Source: a virus
DNA: 57,192 nucleotides
Strand: one strand, 5' to 3'
IMG/VR virus record: IMGVR_UViG_3300028025_001682
Coordinates: 1-57,192 of that record
The position numbers were made by a program, and so were the translations under genes. Below are positions 35,062 to 43,731 of the stretch, piece after piece. Positions within the stretch are counted from its first letter, which is position 1. Each line of letters begins with the position of its first letter. The notes under the pieces were generated by a model. That model did not search any database. It was given only the letters and a program-made list of their open reading frames with translations, and was not told the DNA's origin.

Positions 35062-36219
35062 ATGGCATTTATTATAGGTGGCGCTAATGCAGGATCAACC
35101 GGTGTTACTGCCCCTTCATTTACAACAGCTACTAGACCCAGCAGTCCAATTGAGGGACAGATAATCTACAATACTTCTAATCAACTATTGGAAGTATATG
35201 CTAACGGTGCATGGCGTCCTGTTAATAACAATGCAACTTCTTCTGGTTTCTTATATAGACAAATTATCACAACTAGTTACGTTATGGGAGGCTACAAAGA
35301 TAGCAGTCCCTGGCGTAATGTTAATAGAATGGTACACGCTACAGATATCTGCACCAATTTGGGCGATCTATTAACCCATGTTGCAGTTTACACCAGCGGT
35401 GCATGTAGTTTAACCAAAGGATTTATTTGGGGTACAAATACGTTTGGTGCCGGTACAGTAACCTGCGCTATAAATCTTGCCACTGAAACTTCAGCAGGAA
35501 CTAACAGTGTTTGGGATATAAGGAACAGTCGTGATGATATGGGCACAGGTTTTCAAGAACATCTGTATGCCTATATCACAGGTGGTGGAACTACTGCTGT
35601 TGACGTATTCAATTTGACCAACGAAACTATGTTGTCAAATCTCAGTCAAGCTAGTTATGTAGGCGCAGGAACTGGCGCAAGTGCAATCAGCGATGAAAAA
35701 TGTTGCTACTTCTGGGGAGACAGCGGCGCTGTTACTAAATTTATTTTTAACACTCACACTTATTATTATGATCAAACACAACGAGCGCTGGATAGAAACA
35801 CAGGCTTGGGCAGTGGTGGAACATTGTTTGGACCTGAATATATTAGACAAACATACTACGGATCGGGATCTAATCTAAATGTATCTCCGGGAGCTCATGG
35901 CCAACAAAAAGGCATCAATAGTAAAGTAGGTAAAGGTTATGGCGGCAATGAAGGTACATATAATGGCGGCTATAATCTACGAAGATTTGTATTCAGTACT
36001 GAAACTTATACCACGGTGGCTAAACCTATAGGTAATAGTGGAGAAGAAAATTTCGATATGGGACAAGCTCATCAATATATGATGGGCATGTATGATGGAG
36101 CACAAAATAATCGTGGATGGAAATTTACCTATGCCACAGATAACGGATTTGAATTAAGCACGGGCTCACTGAGAACAGGAGTACCCGGCGGGAGCTCCGG
36201 CCACTGCGTATGGAAGTAA
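35062..36219 (+). CDS. Putative receptor-binding/adhesin protein, paralogue 1
   Basis: The 385-residue protein begins with a short fibre-attachment motif (GQIIYNTSNQLLEVYANGAW) near residue 32. A large beta domain with alternating FLYRQII, SYVMGGYKD and ATETSAG-like segments follows, suggesting a propeller or kelch-like fold. The C-terminal 95 residues, ending RTGVPGGSSGHCVWK, are nearly the same as in the protein encoded next, so the two arose by tandem duplication. Position after an S74 fibre suggests a tip or accessory adhesin; this is inference. It starts 1 nt after the fibre stop. Confidence 0.75.
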   Translation: MAFIIGGANAGSTGVTAPSFTTATRPSSPIEGQIIYNTSNQLLEVYANGAWRPVNNNATSSGFLYRQIITTSYVMGGYKDSSPWRNVNRMVHATDICTNLGDLLTHVAVYTSGACSLTKGFIWGTNTFGAGTVTCAINLATETSAGTNSVWDIRNSRDDMGTGFQEHLYAYITGGGTTAVDVFNLTNETMLSNLSQASYVGAGTGASAISDEKCCYFWGDSGAVTKFIFNTHTYYYDQTQRALDRNTGLGSGGTLFGPEYIRQTYYGSGSNLNVSPGAHGQQKGINSKVGKGYGGNEGTYNGGYNLRRFVFSTETYTTVAKPIGNSGEENFDMGQAHQYMMGMYDGAQNNRGWKFTYATDNGFELSTGSLRTGVPGGSSGHCVWK

Positions 36220-36231
36220 TTTGGAGATAAC

Positions 36232-37305
36232 ATGGCATTTAAGATCAATAATACAACAATTATGGATACTACGGGAATTAATGTTCCTACGTTTGTATCA
36301 TCAGGGCGCCCAGCGAGTCCAGTAACCGGTCAGATAATTTACAACACACAAACAAACTTCATGGAAATCTATGACCAGGGGTTATGGAAAGACGTTACGC
36401 AAAACGTTAGCGGAGGCGCATTCTTGTATAGACAAATTATAACGTCTAGCTATGTCATGGGAGGTTATAAAGATCTCAGCCCGTGGAAAAACGTAAACCG
36501 CATGGTCCATTCTACAGACATTACGACTAACTTAGGGGACTTATTATCATATGCTGGAGTTTATACCAGTGGAGTAAACAGCTTAACTAGAGGTTTCCTA
36601 TGGAGTGCTGATGATAGTTGGCCAGGAACTAGCGCACAAACTGTGGCAATCAACCTTGCTACTGAAACAAATGCTGGCATTAACAGCGCTTGGAATATGA
36701 GCACGGGTCGCAACGATTGCGGTACTTGTTTTAAAGAACATTTGTATGCGTATATCACAGGCGGCGGCAGCGGATCATTAGATTTATTTAATTTAACCAC
36801 AGAAACAATGAGTGTTGGAGCAACTAGTCCGGGAGTTGGCGGCGATGAACAAGGTGCTATAACATCAATAAATGATGAAACTGTAGGATATTTCTTGTCA
36901 ACATCTGCCAGGAAGATTAATTTTGCAAATGCCACAAGTTACACTATATCTACTCCTGGTGGAGGCGCCAATCAAACTAGTGGACAGCAGAAAGGTATTA
37001 ACTCTAAATTAGGCCGTGGCTATTTTGGCAACGAAGGAACTTACAACGGAGGTTACAATCTTCGAAGATATGTGATCTCAACCGAAACATACACTACTGT
37101 AGCCAAACCCATAGGTGATTCCGGCGAAGAAAACTTTGATATGGGACAGGCTTGGCAATATATGATGGGAATGTATAACTCCGCTGGACAAAATAACCGC
37201 GGTTGGAAATTTACCTATGCTACAGATTCTGGATTTGAACTAGGAGCCGGTTCTATCAGAACCGGAGTACCAGGCGGAAGTTCTGGCCACTGTGTCTGGA
37301 AATGA
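36232..37305 (+). CDS. Putative receptor-binding/adhesin protein, paralogue 2
   Basis: This 357-residue paralogue of the protein encoded upstream has the same attachment motif (GQIIYNTQTNFMEIYDQGLW), the same beta-domain landmarks (FLYRQIITSSYVMGGYKDLS) and a nearly identical C-terminus. The middle third differs most, including a shorter loop where paralogue 1 has a tyrosine-rich insertion. Divergence concentrated in the middle with conserved ends is what receptor-binding diversification would produce, but selection was not tested. It has a GGAG ribosome-binding site. Confidence 0.75.
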   Translation: MAFKINNTTIMDTTGINVPTFVSSGRPASPVTGQIIYNTQTNFMEIYDQGLWKDVTQNVSGGAFLYRQIITSSYVMGGYKDLSPWKNVNRMVHSTDITTNLGDLLSYAGVYTSGVNSLTRGFLWSADDSWPGTSAQTVAINLATETNAGINSAWNMSTGRNDCGTCFKEHLYAYITGGGSGSLDLFNLTTETMSVGATSPGVGGDEQGAITSINDETVGYFLSTSARKINFANATSYTISTPGGGANQTSGQQKGINSKLGRGYFGNEGTYNGGYNLRRYVISTETYTTVAKPIGDSGEENFDMGQAWQYMMGMYNSAGQNNRGWKFTYATDSGFELGAGSIRTGVPGGSSGHCVWK

Positions 37306-37334
37306 TAATTATATACATACAAAAGAGGAAGTAA

Positions 37335-38081
37335 ATGCCAAAAGAATTAACCACAGAACACGATAATTTAATAAATTTGTCTATTAGCAGATCTTGGACT
37401 ATGCCCGAATTTAAAATTAAAAACTTTGTGGGCAATGCTCAGATTACACCGTATGCTAAACTCAAGCAGTACTTAACTGAATTAAGCGGACGACAATCTG
37501 CAGTTGAAAACATGGAATACGAGCACAGTAAGTTACAATTACAGATAGAACTAGAAAAAGAATTTGCAGAATTAGCAGATAGTCCTGCTAAAAGAAAATT
37601 ACACGAGTTAGAAGTATTTAAATTAACAACTATGTTTGAAAAATCTTCGTATCGTCTGCGTGATACGTATGCAGAAAGAGACTTGTATATAAAAGTGATT
37701 GAAGATTTTAATAACAGCCCCGAAGCCACTCTGCCTGATGGTCGTCGGTTAATGGACGTATTAGATGATCCAATAACATGCGAACAGTTAGAAAGAGAAC
37801 ACTGGACACTACGATTGGCAAAACAAACAGCTATGGACATGATTGCCTATGGTCGTGCTGGAGTGGGTAATATGGAAGCCGTAACTATGTTAGAACCTGA
37901 TCAACAAATGGATGTAATGAAGATGGCCTGCGAGTTCTTCATTAGAAATGAAAATAGAACAACAGCATTATTGAATGCTACTAACGAAGCATTAATGTCA
38001 AATAGACTGCCACCGTCCGCACTAACAGCACAGTTAGTATTCAATGGACAGCAAATATCTGTTTCACAACAGGGAGAATAA
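37335..38081 (+). CDS. Hypothetical helical protein of the fibre locus
   Basis: This 248-residue protein is mostly helical and charged, with a likely coiled coil at about 60-120 (ENMEYEHSKLQLQIELEKEF). An RDTYAERDLYIKVIEDFNNS segment and a helix near 170-190 (LRLAKQTAMDMIAYGRAGVG) follow. I do not recognise the family. Its helical nature contrasts with the beta-rich fibres upstream and fits an assembly factor. It is followed 1 nt later by a DUF4376-like gene, so the two may work together. An AGAGGAAG ribosome-binding site precedes the ATG. Confidence 0.75.
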   Translation: MPKELTTEHDNLINLSISRSWTMPEFKIKNFVGNAQITPYAKLKQYLTELSGRQSAVENMEYEHSKLQLQIELEKEFAELADSPAKRKLHELEVFKLTTMFEKSSYRLRDTYAERDLYIKVIEDFNNSPEATLPDGRRLMDVLDDPITCEQLEREHWTLRLAKQTAMDMIAYGRAGVGNMEAVTMLEPDQQMDVMKMACEFFIRNENRTTALLNATNEALMSNRLPPSALTAQLVFNGQQISVSQQGE

Positions 38082-38082
38082 A

Positions 38083-38811
38083 ATGTACCTACTATTTAAA
38101 AATCCAGGAGAACAACGACAGGGAATAATTAAACGTGTTGGCGACTATCTTGACTATGTAGTGGGATTTCTCGATGATTCAGTTAAGGATATTGTTCCAA
38201 TTTCTCATTTGGATGCAACAATAATAGAAGATGAAGCAGTAGCATTAGCATGGAAATTTGTAGGAAACTATGCAGGGTATGTAACAGTTAGAGCAAATAC
38301 ATTAGCCGATGACCAGTTAAATATTATTTCTAGCGCAGAGCCCGATGCTATAAAAGTTAAGTATTACTTAACTGATGATGACAAAACAAATGCTGCTAAG
38401 TTTATGAAAATTGCTCTAAGAAAAATTCTTGACGAAGTTTATGATCGCAGACTCGAACAACTAAATCTCGAAGTATCTACATTAGAAACAAAAACGTGGG
38501 CGGCCCAATTGTCTGAAGCCCAGGCATTTCAACTTGATAATACCAAACCGACTCCGACTTTAGACGCTCTTGCAACCGCCAGAGGAATTACAGTATCTGA
38601 AATGGCTGTAAAGGTAATTGCCGCATCTAACAACTACAATGCACAAGTAGCCAACATGTTAGCATCCAAACAGACTGTTGAGGCTGAAATTAAGGCTTGC
38701 CAAAATATAAGTGATTTAAACATATTAATACATCAGAGATTTGGTTATAATATGCCTGTAAAACAGCAAGAAGCTCTTGGATATCAAGGAAGTTCAGTGT
38801 ATAATTTGTAA
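38083..38811 (+). CDS. DUF4376-like putative tail-fibre assembly protein
   Basis: This 242-residue protein has a small N-terminal beta domain (MYLLFKNPGEQRQGIIKRVG onward). Its C-terminal helical domain (about 140-225) follows the pattern of DUF4376/tail-fibre-assembly proteins: TKTWAAQLSEAQAF, then PTPTLDALATARGITVSEMA, then VIAASNNYNAQVANML. ATG 38083 was chosen over an in-frame ATG 13 codons upstream because it has a GGGAGAA ribosome-binding site and avoids a long overlap with the previous gene. A role as a chaperone for the neighbouring fibres is inferred. It ends directly against the start of the fusion enzyme gene (TAA then ATG). Confidence 0.7.
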   Translation: MYLLFKNPGEQRQGIIKRVGDYLDYVVGFLDDSVKDIVPISHLDATIIEDEAVALAWKFVGNYAGYVTVRANTLADDQLNIISSAEPDAIKVKYYLTDDDKTNAAKFMKIALRKILDEVYDRRLEQLNLEVSTLETKTWAAQLSEAQAFQLDNTKPTPTLDALATARGITVSEMAVKVIAASNNYNAQVANMLASKQTVEAEIKACQNISDLNILIHQRFGYNMPVKQQEALGYQGSSVYNL

Positions 38812-40431
38812 ATGTTCTCCATACCAATTAACTTCAAATTAGACGAAAAACAATTTAAAGAATTTTACGACTTCCTAAGTGAACATAAAGATGTTATACA
38901 TGATCTTTATTTTACTTCGAGAATGCCTCCGTTTGTGCAGGATGCCATGGGCGATGTTTTCGACATCAATGATACTGCACCTATCGAAGCGGCCTTGTAT
39001 ATTCAAAATACGCTAGGCATCCCTGTATCAGCAACTTTTAATAATATCATGGTTAGACCTAGTCAAGAAAATCTTGACTTGTTTATACATAATTTTAAAA
39101 TGCTCTACGATGCAGGGGTGCGTTCTGCAACTATTCCCCACACGCATTGGATTGCTACAGGACAAATACAGCGGGCATTCCCCGACCTGTTCATTAAGAA
39201 TACAATTCTAAGGAATGTTGTACAAGCCAATGATGCAGCCAAACTAGCAGAAGCAGGCTTCCATTATGTAAACCTTGATCGAGACTTAATGAGAGACAGA
39301 GATGCTCTCATTAAGATGAAAAAGGTCAAAGACAAGTACGGTATTAAATTAAGTCTATTAGCCAATGAAGGCTGTCTAGGTGGTTGTGCTGTAATGGACG
39401 AACACTTTCAATTCAACAACACTAGAGGTCCAGATGGAGCACAGTACTTTAATGATACAATCAGTAGAGTGAGTTGTACTAAATGGGACTACGAAGATCC
39501 TAGCACTCCATTAAAGACTGCAAACTTTACACCTTGGAGAGAAGATTGGGTTGAATTATTAGAATTTGTTGATGTTATTAAAATGCACGGTCGCGAGTCA
39601 GTGTCTAGACTCTATGAAACTATGGATATTGTTAGACGTTATAAAAAGAATGAAGAAATATTGTTTGATACATTCAATGAATACCTAACAGATACAAATT
39701 TAAAAGATCGCCCGATTGACGCTTGGCGTAAGAAAATTAAAAATTGTAAGTTTGATTGCTGGGACTGTAATTTTTGCGATAACTTATATGCTGTCAAATC
39801 TAAAATAACCGCAGATCCTAAAGTATTAGCAGTAACAGAAGAACTGGTAAATTCTGTTAACAGTGATTTTAGTTCAGACGTGCAAGGATTAACATCTCCT
39901 AGAGTTCAAAAATTAATATATGCCCTAGCAAAGCGTAGTTCTAAATATCTAGAAGTAGGCAGTGCTTTAGGTGCAACGGCAATTGCAGCCCTAACAGCCG
40001 GAGTTGAAACTCATTGCGTAGACAACTGGGGCGAAAATGTACAGCCTATGAGTCATGAATTCACTTTGCCCGATAATACTAAAGATGAATTCTTAAATAA
40101 TATCAAAGGATACAACGCACACATTCACGATAATGATATGATGGCCACAGATCTCAGCAAGATTAAAGATGTAGACTTGTTCTTCTATGATGGTCCCCAT
40201 GATGTTAATGCCACAGTCCGAGCAGTAAAGTACTATTCAGAATGTCTAGCAAAAACAGCAATACTAATCTTTGATGATGCAAATTGGAAAGGTGTAGTAC
40301 AGGGCGCAGATATGGGAATATCGTTGGCAAAGTTAACTCCTATCTATAAAAAGATGATGTTAAATTCTCCAGAAAACAAAGGTCAATGGTGGAACGGATT
40401 GTACATAGTTGTAGTACAAAAAAATGATTAA
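38812..40431 (+). CDS. U32-like Cys-cluster TIM-barrel protein fused to SAM methyltransferase
   Basis: This is a two-domain enzyme of 539 residues. Residues 1 to about 345 resemble peptidase-U32-type barrels: alternating strands and helices, then LLANEGCLGGCAVMDEH with C188, C192 and H198, C222, and a second cluster C312-x3-C316-x2-C319-x2-C322. In characterised U32 relatives (UbiU/UbiV, RlhA, TrhP) such cysteines bind an Fe-S cluster and the proteins act in hydroxylation rather than proteolysis. Residues about 370-539 form a class I SAM methyltransferase with YLEVGSALGATAIAAL (SAM loop) and DLFFYDGPHD. The substrate is unknown. It overlaps the oxygenase gene by 8 nt (ATGATTAA), so a joint pathway is likely. 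The U32 call is moderate; the methyltransferase call is stronger. Confidence 0.7.
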   Translation: MFSIPINFKLDEKQFKEFYDFLSEHKDVIHDLYFTSRMPPFVQDAMGDVFDINDTAPIEAALYIQNTLGIPVSATFNNIMVRPSQENLDLFIHNFKMLYDAGVRSATIPHTHWIATGQIQRAFPDLFIKNTILRNVVQANDAAKLAEAGFHYVNLDRDLMRDRDALIKMKKVKDKYGIKLSLLANEGCLGGCAVMDEHFQFNNTRGPDGAQYFNDTISRVSCTKWDYEDPSTPLKTANFTPWREDWVELLEFVDVIKMHGRESVSRLYETMDIVRRYKKNEEILFDTFNEYLTDTNLKDRPIDAWRKKIKNCKFDCWDCNFCDNLYAVKSKITADPKVLAVTEELVNSVNSDFSSDVQGLTSPRVQKLIYALAKRSSKYLEVGSALGATAIAALTAGVETHCVDNWGENVQPMSHEFTLPDNTKDEFLNNIKGYNAHIHDNDMMATDLSKIKDVDLFFYDGPHDVNATVRAVKYYSECLAKTAILIFDDANWKGVVQGADMGISLAKLTPIYKKMMLNSPENKGQWWNGLYIVVVQKND

Positions 40432-41026
40432 AAAATTTCCCATAGTAGCAGCAGATGTATTTGCTAAAACAAATGTTGGTACATCTGAACAACGACAGCA
40501 ATTACTAGACGAGGCATGGGGTGCATTTATGGCCAACGATGCTGAAATGAGCTTTAGTAATAGAGGCAGCTGGCGCAGTTATTTTAAGTACAAGAATTTA
40601 GACTGGTTCATGAATGAACTAAAACTGCTAGTCAATGAAGCAGGAATACATTATCAATCAATGGATCCTATCTACAAAGAAAAGACCACTCATTTTATTG
40701 CTCCTGAAATCAAGTACTGGACTAATATTAACAAACCCGGCAGCAGGAATTCTTTACATGATCACAAACTATACCATTATGTAGCAGTCTACTATCTGCA
40801 AGGTACTGGTACAGGCGATATTGTATTTTCTAATCCTAACAATGTATTAGAAGGTTGTAATCCTTATGCTCCTTTTGTAAGTCCTATAGCGTTTAGTCCC
40901 AACGACGGAGACTTGTATTTGTGGCCAGCTTGGCTACCTCACGAAACTGAAGTAAACACATCCGACCGCCATAGAATAAACATTGCGATAAACATTAGAT
41001 TTACCGCTCCAGGAAACTTTGATTAG
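40424..41026 (+). CDS. 2OG-Fe(II) oxygenase
   Basis: This 200-residue protein fits the 2OG-FeII_Oxy_5 type common in aquatic T4-like phages. The first metal-binding region is SLHDHKLYHYVAVYYLQGTG (H112, D113, H114). The second is GDLYLWPAWLPHETEVNTSD with H173, followed by RHRINIAINIRF, where R184 would bind 2-oxoglutarate. Such enzymes hydroxylate protein, nucleic acid or small-molecule substrates; the substrate here is unknown. Its start overlaps the end of the U32/methyltransferase gene and its end nearly touches the DUF6065-like gene, so all three are probably co-translated. The exact choice of iron ligands between H112 and H114 is uncertain. Confidence 0.85.
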   Translation: MIKKFPIVAADVFAKTNVGTSEQRQQLLDEAWGAFMANDAEMSFSNRGSWRSYFKYKNLDWFMNELKLLVNEAGIHYQSMDPIYKEKTTHFIAPEIKYWTNINKPGSRNSLHDHKLYHYVAVYYLQGTGTGDIVFSNPNNVLEGCNPYAPFVSPIAFSPNDGDLYLWPAWLPHETEVNTSDRHRINIAINIRFTAPGNFD

Positions 41027-41030
41027 TAAT

Positions 41031-41795
41031 ATGAAAAAAATAGAATTCTATAGCGATATACACGGGTTAACAAGTACAGTACCTATTTTAAAAACCAGTG
41101 AAGCACTGCCTAAATGGGTTAATACTCTAAGAGCAGATTACAAACAAAATTCCAAAGAAAAGTCACATCTATATCGTTGTCCGGGAGTATTTGATCTGTT
41201 TACCACGGGCTACATTGTTACTGCCTGGCACGATATTACTCTAAAAACTGACGGTGAAAACTACGGCTGGGAATTGCCTAGTGCAGAACTGCAAATTTTA
41301 ATGGGTGCTAATCAACTGGCACAGGCACACAGCCACAGAACTACTGCTAAACATTTGCCTAGACCACCTTGGGCACATCCTAGTGTACTAAAATTAAACA
41401 CACCTTGGCATGTAGTTGCTCCTAAGGGTGTTAAGTTTTTAATAACACATGCCCCTTACCCTGATAGTTTTGAATTTCAAGCCATGAACGGTATATTAGA
41501 TCCTGGAATTAGTACTGAAATTAACATACAATTAGACTGGCATGTCCCTGCAGGTACGCACGTTATTCGTGCAGGTACTCCGCTGGCACAGCTTATACCC
41601 TTATCAGAAGAAAATTTTGAACTGGTTGTACGGGATAAAACACCGCACGATGAAGAATGGTCTCTAAAACGTAGATTTGTCAATGGTATGAGCTATATGC
41701 TAAACAGACCTAGAATTAAAAGACTCTACGAAGAGCACTTTAACCTAGACAAACCGCAGAAAACTTGTCCATTTAGCTTCTGGAAAAAGAAGTAA
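41031..41795 (+). CDS. DUF6065-like protein of unknown function
   Basis: This 254-residue protein resembles the DUF6065 family: IEFYSDIHGLTSTVPILKTS at the start, then LYRCPGVFDLFTTGYIVTAW, a histidine-rich segment (QAHSHRTTAKHLPRPPWAHP) and a DWHVPAGTHVIRAGTPLAQL beta segment resembling a cupin or dUTPase-like strand set. No function is established. ATG 41031 was chosen over an in-frame TTG at 41019 because it lies 4 nt past the upstream stop behind AGGAAA. Conserved His, Trp and Cys positions could bind metal, but this is inference. It closes the three-gene enzyme cassette; a palindrome and a late promoter follow. Confidence 0.75.
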   Translation: MKKIEFYSDIHGLTSTVPILKTSEALPKWVNTLRADYKQNSKEKSHLYRCPGVFDLFTTGYIVTAWHDITLKTDGENYGWELPSAELQILMGANQLAQAHSHRTTAKHLPRPPWAHPSVLKLNTPWHVVAPKGVKFLITHAPYPDSFEFQAMNGILDPGISTEINIQLDWHVPAGTHVIRAGTPLAQLIPLSEENFELVVRDKTPHDEEWSLKRRFVNGMSYMLNRPRIKRLYEEHFNLDKPQKTCPFSFWKKK

Positions 41796-41835
41796 TTTAG
41801 CTCATTTCCTGTAGGCTAATAAGAGTTTAACTCTT

Positions 41836-41843
41836 AATAAATA
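41836..41843 (+). promoter_or_regulatory. Late promoter box AATAAATA
   Basis: This TAAATA core lies 20 nt upstream of ATG 41864, immediately after the palindrome AAGAGTTTAACTCTT (41821-41835). The palindrome may be a weak terminator for the enzyme cassette or an operator-like site. Confidence 0.55.
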
Positions 41844-41863
41844 GCTTATAATTGGAACATTAA

Positions 41864-43483
41864 ATGAGCATAGCTAGTCAACTATCGTTTTCAACCGCGA
41901 CATCCTTGTTAGCCGGAGCCGCGGGCTCAATCCCCTATCAAACAGCATCGAGTGCTACTACATTTTTAGCTATCGGTACTAACGGTTATGTATTAACTAG
42001 TAACGGATCAGCACCTTATTGGGCAGTGTCTAGCGGTGGATCTAGCGGGTCAAGTACTAGTACTAATACTATATTACAAACAGCTAATGCAAGTTATTAT
42101 CCGACATTTGTTGATGCTAATAATGCAACAGCAACCGGAGAATTATTCTATACTACAAGTAGCTTTGTAATTAATCCACAGAGTGGTAGAGTTGGTATCG
42201 GCACAACATCTCCCGGTTCGAGGCTGGAAATAAAATATGGAGTACAAGGTGCGCTAACACTTCCTCTTACAATCAACCCAGGGTTTTATCAATCAGGATC
42301 TTCTACAGGAATAGGGTTTCTAACAGACGGTGATACAACATACACAAAGGGCGCTCTAGTTTATACAAGTAATGGCACTGGTTGGAATATCGGAGATTTC
42401 CAATTCTTAATGCGTAATGACAATAATACTAACCCTGTAACCTTGTCCGATGCAGTAATGACTATCTATCGTAACGGTAATGTAGGCATCGGTAACACTA
42501 GTCCTGCAAATAAATTTGTCGTTAGTAATAGTGGTGCAGCTGGTTTAGAAATCGCACCAACTGGTGGATTAAGTTCAGGACCTGCTATTATTTCTTATAA
42601 TCGCAGTGGTGCAGCCTACACCCCAATTACTAGTTATGGACTAAATCATGCATGGTACGCAGGCAGCGCAGGTACTACTCGAGCAGTTGATATCGATTCA
42701 AGCGGTAATGTATTTGTTGCAACAACTGCTCAGTTAAACACTGGATTTACTCATAAATTAACAGTCAATGGAAGTATTGTTTCAGGATCGTCTGCAAGTA
42801 CTAACGGCACTATTATGTTGCAAGGTTATTACGGATCTAATGGTGCGTTAACAAACTTTGGTACAGAATATAGCAGTGGCGGGCCTTCTATTGGGTATGC
42901 GTGTTATCCATCAAATGCAGGAGCTGGAGCATTTTTCTCATCATATAATGCAGGAGCAATCGGTAGAGCAGCAATGAATATGAGTGATTCTGTAAAATGG
43001 TATACAGGATCGAGTCAAAACATAGCAATTGGTTCTGCGCTAACAATGTCTGAAAAAATGCGGTTAAGTAACGCAGGGGGTCTTAGTGTAGGAACAGCAT
43101 CGGATGGTGTTGCAGGAGAAATTCGAGCATCTAATGAAATCACAGCCTACTATAGTTCAGATATTAACTTAAAAGAAAATATTAAATTAATTGTAGATCC
43201 TCTGGGTAAGTTAGAACAGATTCGTGGAGTAAGCTACGATTGGAAAGATGAACATATCCAACAGCGCGGCGGCGAAGATGGGTATTTTGTAAGGAAACAT
43301 GACATAGGTGTTATAGCACAAGAAGTAGAAGCAGTGCTTCCGGAAATTGTAGCCACAAGAGACGACGGTACAAAAGTGGTTAAATACGAGAAGCTTGTAG
43401 CTTTGTTAATCGAAGCTGTCAAGGATCAGCAACGCCAAATTAATCAGATCTCACAGGCGCTGCAAAACATGGCCGTTAAATAA
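41864..43483 (+). CDS. Second S74 chaperone-bearing tail fibre
   Basis: This 539-residue fibre opens with ASQLSFSTATSLLAGAAGSI. Near residue 70 it carries the same YYPTFVDANNAT module seen four times in the large fibre at 28574. Two 'VGIGTTSPGSRLEI'-type repeats and a Gly/Ser/Tyr-rich beta region (about 220-420) likely to form the receptor-facing part follow. The final 110 residues are a peptidase S74 chaperone (YYSSDINLKENIKLIVDPLG, then HDIGVIAQEVEAVLPEIV and a terminal coiled coil). The S74 domain probably directs trimerisation and is then autocleaved. It has its own late promoter and is followed by a chain of ATGA-coupled small genes. Confidence 0.9.
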   Translation: MSIASQLSFSTATSLLAGAAGSIPYQTASSATTFLAIGTNGYVLTSNGSAPYWAVSSGGSSGSSTSTNTILQTANASYYPTFVDANNATATGELFYTTSSFVINPQSGRVGIGTTSPGSRLEIKYGVQGALTLPLTINPGFYQSGSSTGIGFLTDGDTTYTKGALVYTSNGTGWNIGDFQFLMRNDNNTNPVTLSDAVMTIYRNGNVGIGNTSPANKFVVSNSGAAGLEIAPTGGLSSGPAIISYNRSGAAYTPITSYGLNHAWYAGSAGTTRAVDIDSSGNVFVATTAQLNTGFTHKLTVNGSIVSGSSASTNGTIMLQGYYGSNGALTNFGTEYSSGGPSIGYACYPSNAGAGAFFSSYNAGAIGRAAMNMSDSVKWYTGSSQNIAIGSALTMSEKMRLSNAGGLSVGTASDGVAGEIRASNEITAYYSSDINLKENIKLIVDPLGKLEQIRGVSYDWKDEHIQQRGGEDGYFVRKHDIGVIAQEVEAVLPEIVATRDDGTKVVKYEKLVALLIEAVKDQQRQINQISQALQNMAVK

Positions 43484-43503
43484 GGAGGCCGCAAGAGAAC
43501 TTT

Positions 43504-43731
43504 ATGCCAGGAATTTTACCAGCAACAGGATCAGCAATTGCCATGGGCAAGGTCCAACAAGCATTTAATAACGTAACCCCAGGAACGGGAGGTAATGCCC
43601 CTACAGGTACACAGAACGTTAAGTTAAGTGCAGTGCTTGGTGTTAACTATGGCGGTAAAGTAGCTGGAGCATCAATTCCGTTCTCCTCAACTCTTGGTGG
43701 CAAAGTTACTCCAAATCCTTACGTACCATGA
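43504..43731 (+). CDS. Small Gly/Ala/Pro-rich protein of unknown function
   Basis: This 75-residue protein starts MPGILPATGSAIAMGKVQQA and is rich in small residues. I do not recognise a family. A small GTGG loop and C-terminal beta segment (KLSAVLGVNYGGKVAGASIP) are visible. A strong GGAGG ribosome-binding site lies 15 nt upstream. Its stop overlaps the next ATG (ATGA). It may be a minor virion component linked to the fibres. Confidence 0.7.
   Translation: MPGILPATGSAIAMGKVQQAFNNVTPGTGGNAPTGTQNVKLSAVLGVNYGGKVAGASIPFSSTLGGKVTPNPYVP

Noticed and set aside
38044-38082. Upstream ATG for the DUF4376-like gene
   Set aside because: It would overlap the previous gene by about 38 nt and add a segment unlike the family; ATG 38083 has a good ribosome-binding site.
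41019-41030. TTG start for the DUF6065-like gene
   Set aside because: It lies inside the oxygenase gene with no suitable ribosome-binding site; ATG 41031 is 12 nt downstream.
41821-41835. Palindrome AAGAGTTTAACTCTT as a rho-independent terminator
   Set aside because: The stem is short and AT-rich and lacks a T tract; it is mentioned only beside the promoter at 41836.
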